DNA of 8,100 nucleotides from an uncultured Collinsella sp. (GTDB lineage: Bacteria > Actinomycetota > Coriobacteriia > Coriobacteriales > Coriobacteriaceae): assembly GCA_958439425.1 (NCBI GenBank), contig CAUBVH010000042.1, positions 1-8,100 on the forward strand, read 5' to 3'. The position numbers and the translations under genes were made by a program. The notes under the pieces were generated by a model, which was not told the DNA's origin, did not search any database, and worked only from the letters and a program-made list of their open reading frames with translations. Of this stretch, positions 4,468 to 8,100 are shown piece by piece; within the stretch, counting starts at the first letter, position 1; every line of letters starts with the position of its first letter.

Positions 4468-6606
4468 ATGCCCGACGACCGTAACGATAACAATTCCCAG
4501 ACTCCCCGGGAGCCTAAGATCCCGGGGATGCCCGGAGGCAAGAAGCCCACGCGTACGGGCTGGCTGTATTTTATTTTGGCTTGCGCGCTTCTGGGCTACG
4601 CCTTCTTTAACATGGGCTCCGGCTTTGCCAATTCCAGCAATACCGTAAAGCTCGCGACGAGCGAGATGGTCAACGCCATTAAGCAGGATCGCGTCGAAGA
4701 TTTGACCTATACGGTTCAAGACGGAAGCGTGGCGGGTCATTACTGGAAGACGAAAAAGGACAAGGGTGACACGAGCGAGCTCAAGAGCTTCTCCTCGACC
4801 TACGTCGGTTCCGATTCGCTTGCCGAGCTTATGGCGGAGCACCCCGATACCAAGTACATCGTCAACACCAATGACCCCGATTTTTGGGGCGACTTGGCGA
4901 TGAGCGTGCTTCCGACGATCGCCCTGATCGCCATCATGTTCTACTTTATGCGCCAGATGATGGGCGCCAACAACAGGAACATGCAGTTTGGCAAGACCAA
5001 CGCCAAGACCAACGAGGCAACACGCCCCAAGGTCAAGTTTGAGGATGTTGCCGGTGTGGACGAGGCAGTCGAGGAGCTCGAGGAGATTCGCGACTTTTTG
5101 AGCGATCCGGACCGCTATCGCAAGCTGGACGCCAAGATTCCGCGCGGCGTGCTGCTGGTTGGCCCTCCGGGTACCGGTAAAACCCTGCTGGCCAAGGCCG
5201 TTGCCGGCGAGGCGGGCGTGCCGTTCTTTAGCATCTCGGGTTCCGACTTTGTCGAGATGTTCGTGGGTGTCGGCGCCAGCCGCGTGCGCGACCTTTTTAA
5301 GGAGGCCAAGTCTCAGGCTCCGTCAATCATCTTTATTGACGAGATCGATGCCGTGGGACGTCAGCGCGGAGCTGGCTTGGGCGGCGGTCACGACGAGCGC
5401 GAGCAAACGCTCAACCAGCTGCTGGTCGAGATGGACGGCTTTGAGGAAAGCGAGTCGGTCATCCTGATCGCTGCGACCAACCGTCCTGACATCCTGGATC
5501 CGGCATTGCTGCGTCCCGGCCGTTTTGACCGTCAGGTTACGGTCGACCGTCCGGATGTGAAGGGCCGCGAGCAGATCTTGCGCGTGCATGCCGAGAACAA
5601 GCCGATGGACGAGGACGTGAAGTTTGAGAAGCTCGCCCAGATGACCGTTGGCTTCACCGGCGCCGATCTGGCAAATCTGCTCAACGAGTCTGCGCTGCTG
5701 GCTGCCCGCCGCCATCGTTCCGTGATCTCGATGGACGAGGTCGAGGAGTCGATGGAGCGCGTGATTGCCGGACCGCAGCGCAAGGGTCGCGTGATGACCG
5801 AAGCCGAGCGCACCACGATTGCCTACCATGAGAGCGGCCACGCCCTGGTGGGCCACATCTTGGAGCATTCCGATCCGGTTCATAAGATCTCGATCGTCAG
5901 CCGCGGTCAGGCCCTGGGCTACACACTGCAGCTTCCGCAGGAGGATCACTTCCTCAAGACCAAGAACGAGATGCTCGACGAGCTCGCCGTGTTCTTGGGC
6001 GGTCGCGTTGCCGAGGAGCTCATGTGCGACGACATCACGTCGGGCGCGAGCAACGATCTGGAGCGCGCGACTAAGATGGCGCGCGAGATGGTCACGCGCT
6101 TGGGCATGAGCGAGGAACTGGGTACGCAAGTGTTTGGTGAGGCGCAGCATCAGGTATTCCTTGGTCGCGATTACGCCGATCACCAGGATTACTCCGAGGA
6201 AACGGCGCGCCGCATCGATATCGAGGTTCAGCGCATTATGCGTGAGGCCCATCGTCGTGCGGTCGAGATCCTGGATGCCCGTCGCGATCAGCTCGACCTG
6301 ATGGCCAAGGTGCTGCTTGAGCGCGAGACCGTCGAAGGCGACGCCGTGAACGCCCTGCTCGACAACGAGTGGGATGCTTACCTTGAGCGCGAGGGCGATA
6401 TCCTGGCGGCCAAGGAGGAGCGCAACGCCAAGGCGGCCGGCATGCCGACCAAGAAGCGCTCGCCTCGCATGAGCGAGGAGGAGCTGGCGGCTGATGCCGC
6501 GGCCTTTGCGCAGGCGGCCATGCAGGAGGATGCCGAAGCCGCATCCGATGATGCCGGTGATGGCAATGCTGTCAACGCTGACGGCAACACCGACGCCGAC
6601 AAATAG
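4468..6606 (+). CDS. ftsH: ATP-dependent zinc metalloprotease FtsH
   Basis: This 712-residue membrane-anchored AAA+ protease forms hexamers and degrades misassembled membrane proteins and short-lived regulators. After a polar N-terminal stretch comes TM1 (about 31-49), an extracytoplasmic domain (about 50-140) and TM2 (about 143-165). The AAA module carries Walker A GPPGTGKT (232-239), pore motif FVEMFVG (261-267), Walker B IIFIDEID (287-294) and the second region of homology ATNRPDILDPALLRPGRFDR (336-355). The protease domain has the zinc motif HESGH (454-458), with D530 in SNDLERAT as the likely third ligand. Residues from about 655 form an Ala-, Asp- and Glu-rich tail that appears disordered and makes the protein longer than E. 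coli FtsH. The start overlaps no other gene; GGAGG (4451-4455) lies inside hpt at a rather long 12-base spacing, fitting coupling to hpt translation. All catalytic residues are present. Confidence 0.98.
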   Translation: MPDDRNDNNSQTPREPKIPGMPGGKKPTRTGWLYFILACALLGYAFFNMGSGFANSSNTVKLATSEMVNAIKQDRVEDLTYTVQDGSVAGHYWKTKKDKGDTSELKSFSSTYVGSDSLAELMAEHPDTKYIVNTNDPDFWGDLAMSVLPTIALIAIMFYFMRQMMGANNRNMQFGKTNAKTNEATRPKVKFEDVAGVDEAVEELEEIRDFLSDPDRYRKLDAKIPRGVLLVGPPGTGKTLLAKAVAGEAGVPFFSISGSDFVEMFVGVGASRVRDLFKEAKSQAPSIIFIDEIDAVGRQRGAGLGGGHDEREQTLNQLLVEMDGFEESESVILIAATNRPDILDPALLRPGRFDRQVTVDRPDVKGREQILRVHAENKPMDEDVKFEKLAQMTVGFTGADLANLLNESALLAARRHRSVISMDEVEESMERVIAGPQRKGRVMTEAERTTIAYHESGHALVGHILEHSDPVHKISIVSRGQALGYTLQLPQEDHFLKTKNEMLDELAVFLGGRVAEELMCDDITSGASNDLERATKMAREMVTRLGMSEELGTQVFGEAQHQVFLGRDYADHQDYSEETARRIDIEVQRIMREAHRRAVEILDARRDQLDLMAKVLLERETVEGDAVNALLDNEWDAYLEREGDILAAKEERNAKAAGMPTKKRSPRMSEEELAADAAAFAQAAMQEDAEAASDDAGDGNAVNADGNTDADK
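4503..4528 (+). other. GC-rich hairpin just inside ftsH
   Basis: TCCCCGGGA (4503-4511) and TCCCGGGGA (4520-4528) are perfect 9-bp inverted arms with an eight-base loop. They cover roughly codons 12-21 of ftsH, in the polar N-terminal stretch where sequence constraint is low. Such a stable hairpin 35 bases past the start codon could slow early elongation or affect coupling. It could also be a by-product of Gly/Pro codons. Confidence 0.45.
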
Positions 6607-6619
6607 TTCTTGTAGCGAA

Positions 6620-6656
6620 AGCCTCTGCGGGGAAACCTGTGGAGGCTCTTTCTTTT
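6620..6656 (+). terminator. Intrinsic terminator of the hpt-ftsH operon
   Basis: A continuous 12-pair stem (6620-6631 with 6636-6647, including three G-T pairs) is closed by a GAAA tetraloop. It is followed by the T-rich tail CTTTCTTTT (6648-6656). It starts 13 bases after the ftsH stop and should separate ftsH from the downstream aminotransferase gene. Confidence 0.9.
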
Positions 6657-6663
6657 GAGCGAT

Positions 6664-6727
6664 ATGTTGATTGGGGACAGACTTAAATGCGTGAAAACGC
6701 TCATTTAAGTCTGTCCCCAATCAACAT
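6664..6727. repeat. Long perfect palindrome, probable REP/MITE-like intergenic element
   Basis: Two perfectly complementary 26-base arms (6664-6689 and 6702-6727) flank a 12-base centre. Inside, CGT and ACG pair around a GAAA loop with a two-base bulge, giving 29 pairs in all. Each arm contains TTGGGGACAGAC followed by TTAAATG, read inward from the outer end. No T-run follows, and the ftsH terminator already precedes it, so it is not needed for termination. It does not code: the open frame starting at 6687 inside it is only an upstream extension of the aminotransferase frame. No target-site duplication is obvious. A mobile or transposase-associated palindrome is inferred from shape only. Confidence 0.75.
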
Positions 6728-6755
6728 TGCTGCGGCGCTTTGCTCGGCTAAAGCG

Positions 6756-6780
6756 TACAATAGCGCCTATGCGAAAGGGG
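6756..6780 (+). promoter_or_regulatory. Candidate aminotransferase -10 box and ribosome binding site
   Basis: TACAAT (6756-6761) is a good -10 hexamer 24 bases before the ATG at 6786. No convincing -35 lies at standard spacing. If used, the transcript starts near 6768 and has a very short leader. AAAGGGG (6774-6780) lies five bases before ATG 6786 and decides that start over the open frame reaching back to 6687. Confidence 0.4.
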
Positions 6781-6785
6781 AACAG

Positions 6786-7976
6786 ATGATCAACGATACT
6801 ATGTATGCGCGCGGTGCGGAAAGCTCCATCATCCGCGAGATCTTTAGCTACGGCCTTGAGCGCAAGGCACAAATCGGCGCGGAAAACGTGTTCGATTTTT
6901 CGCTGGGCAACCCGAGCGTTCCGGCGCCTGCTGCCGTGGCTGAATCCATTAAGAAGGCTTTGGAGCTGCCGAGCGATCAGTTGCATGGATACACGCCTGC
7001 ACCGGGACTGCCGCAGTGCCGTTCCGCTGTGGCCGTGTCGCTCAACCGCCGTTTTGGCACGAGCTACGAGGGCAAGGATGTCTTTATGACGGTAGGCGCG
7101 GCGGCTTCGCTCACCTGCACGCTCAACGCCGTTACGAACCCGGGCGACGAGGTTATTGTTATCGCCCCATACTTTCCGGAGTATCGCGTTTGGATTGAGA
7201 AGGCCGGCTGTACGTGTGTTGAGGCGCTCGCCGATGAAGATGCGTTCCAGCTGAGCGTGGGTAATGTGCTCAAGGCGATTACCGATAAAACGGCAGCTGT
7301 CATCATCGACTCACCGAATAACCCGACGGGCGCCGTGTATACGCGCGATACCCTGACGCGACTGGCCAATGTTTTACGCGAGGTCAACGCCAAGCGCGAT
7401 CCCGAGAATCCGATCATGCTTATCTCGGATGAGCCGTATCGCGAGATTGTGTATGGCGCCGAAGTGCCCTGGGTGCCTTCGATCTATGAGCACACCATCG
7501 TGTGCTATTCGTATTCCAAGTCCCTTTCGCTACCGGGTGAACGTGTGGGCTGGATTTTGGTTCCCAATACCAATCCGCAGGCTGCTCACCTGATGCCGGC
7601 CGTTGCCGGTGCCGCCCGCACGCTGGGCTTCGTGTGCGCACCGGCCCTCTTCCAGCGTGTAATCATCGACTGCATTGATGAACCGAGCGATGTCGAGGCC
7701 TATGCGCGCAACCGCACCGCGCTTACCGATGCACTAGCGGAGTACGGCTACACCTATGTTGAGCCGGATGGTGCATTCTACTTGTGGGTGAAGGCGCTGG
7801 AGCCCGATGCGAATGCGTTCTGCGAGCGCGCGAAGAAGTACGAACTGCTCGCGGTGCCCTCGGACAGTTTTGGCATGCCGGGCTGGTTCCGCTTGGGCTA
7901 CTGTGTGAGCTACGAGACTATCGTTAACTCACTGCCCGCCTGGAAGCAGCTGGCCGACGAGTATCGTCAAAAGTAA
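6786..7976 (+). CDS. PLP-dependent class I/II aminotransferase
   Basis: This 396-residue cytosolic enzyme is of fold-type I and transfers amino groups between an amino acid and a 2-oxo acid. The substrate-side FSLGNPSVPAP lies near the N-terminus, and a glycine-containing segment (VGAAASLTC) forms part of the cofactor phosphate site. NNPTG (178-182) holds the conserved Asn, SDEPY (214-218) supplies the Asp and Tyr that contact the pyridine ring, and YSYSKSLSLPGERVG contains the Schiff-base lysine K245. R369 in GWFRLGY is the likely carboxylate-binding arginine. The set is complete, so the enzyme should be active. It belongs broadly to the aspartate/aromatic aminotransferase group; the amino acid substrate cannot be read from the sequence. 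ATG 6786 has a strong Shine-Dalgarno sequence. The 33 extra upstream codons run into the palindrome and are not family-like. It appears monocistronic. Confidence 0.93.
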   Translation: MINDTMYARGAESSIIREIFSYGLERKAQIGAENVFDFSLGNPSVPAPAAVAESIKKALELPSDQLHGYTPAPGLPQCRSAVAVSLNRRFGTSYEGKDVFMTVGAAASLTCTLNAVTNPGDEVIVIAPYFPEYRVWIEKAGCTCVEALADEDAFQLSVGNVLKAITDKTAAVIIDSPNNPTGAVYTRDTLTRLANVLREVNAKRDPENPIMLISDEPYREIVYGAEVPWVPSIYEHTIVCYSYSKSLSLPGERVGWILVPNTNPQAAHLMPAVAGAARTLGFVCAPALFQRVIIDCIDEPSDVEAYARNRTALTDALAEYGYTYVEPDGAFYLWVKALEPDANAFCERAKKYELLAVPSDSFGMPGWFRLGYCVSYETIVNSLPAWKQLADEYRQK

Positions 7977-8004
7977 AGCGCTCTGCTTACAATGTTTTAC
8001 GTGA

Positions 8005-8035
8005 AACGGGGTTTGGTTTTAAGCCAGACCCCGTT
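8005..8035. terminator. Hairpin after the aminotransferase gene, possible terminator
   Basis: A 12-pair stem (8005-8016 with 8024-8035, one G-T pair) encloses a seven-base loop TTTTAAG. It begins 28 bases after the aminotransferase stop. The following sequence, TGTCATGG, has no proper T-run, and the minus-strand side shows only TTTCACG. It is therefore a plausible but imperfect terminator, perhaps working in both directions. From 8036 to the window end I can support no gene. Confidence 0.55.
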
Positions 8036-8100
8036 GTCATGGACGGGTTGATTTTCAATCTCAACGCAACAGCCTGGACGGGTCCCGCGTTTCCGCAGCT

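Noticed and set aside
5323..6720. Long minus-strand open frame (465 codons) opposite ftsH
   Set aside because: It lies antisense to the fully conserved ftsH frame, has no matching motifs, and is explained by GC-rich codon bias. The same applies to the 308-codon minus-strand frame opposite tilS (2993-3919).
6687..6785. 33-codon N-terminal extension of the aminotransferase starting inside the palindrome
   Set aside because: The residues come from the repeat and promoter region. AAAGGGG before ATG 6786 gives a much better start with a normal family N-terminus.
8061..8100. Possible C-terminus of a convergent minus-strand gene ending in TGA at 8061-8063
   Set aside because: Only 12 codons are visible and other minus-strand frames are also open at the edge, so it cannot be supported.

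Overview
The window reads as a chromosomal housekeeping segment of a fairly GC-rich Gram-positive bacterium. The best guess is a Coriobacteriia member close to Collinsella. The basis is codon and protein style, the tilS-hpt-ftsH order shared by low- and high-GC Gram-positives, and actinobacterial-type regulatory half-sites. This is recognition by eye, not a database match. No integrase, transposase gene, CRISPR array, tRNA or rRNA is visible.

Layout. Positions 1-49 hold the 3' end and strong terminator of a plus-strand gene lying outside the window. A minus-strand gene (114-581) encodes an unrecognised protein with a single C-terminal membrane helix, in visibly AT-richer DNA. A 277-base divergent region (582-858) separates it from a plus-strand small heat shock protein gene (859-1290). 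That region holds the promoters and several inverted repeats. The hsp20 gene ends at a perfect stem-loop terminator and converges with a minus-strand YycJ/WalJ-type metallo-beta-lactamase-fold hydrolase (1371-2180). A 48-base gap then leads into the plus-strand block: tilS (2229-3770), hpt (3918-4466) and ftsH (4468-6606). An extended -10 promoter lies between tilS and hpt, and hpt and ftsH are separated by one base. ftsH ends at a 12-bp terminator, followed eight bases later by a 26-bp perfect palindrome (6664-6727) that looks like an intergenic repeat element. A class I/II PLP aminotransferase (6786-7976) follows and ends before another hairpin.

Function. TilS matures a tRNA-Ile anticodon, Hpt salvages purines, and FtsH degrades misfolded membrane and regulatory proteins. 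Hsp20 and FtsH are both protein-quality-control genes. The genes are core and conventional. The points worth a second look are non-coding: the long palindrome after ftsH, the Shine-Dalgarno-sequestering hairpin and split HAIR-like half-sites ahead of hsp20, a GC-rich hairpin just inside ftsH, and the orphan membrane-anchored protein. I do not see a convincing new multi-gene system here.
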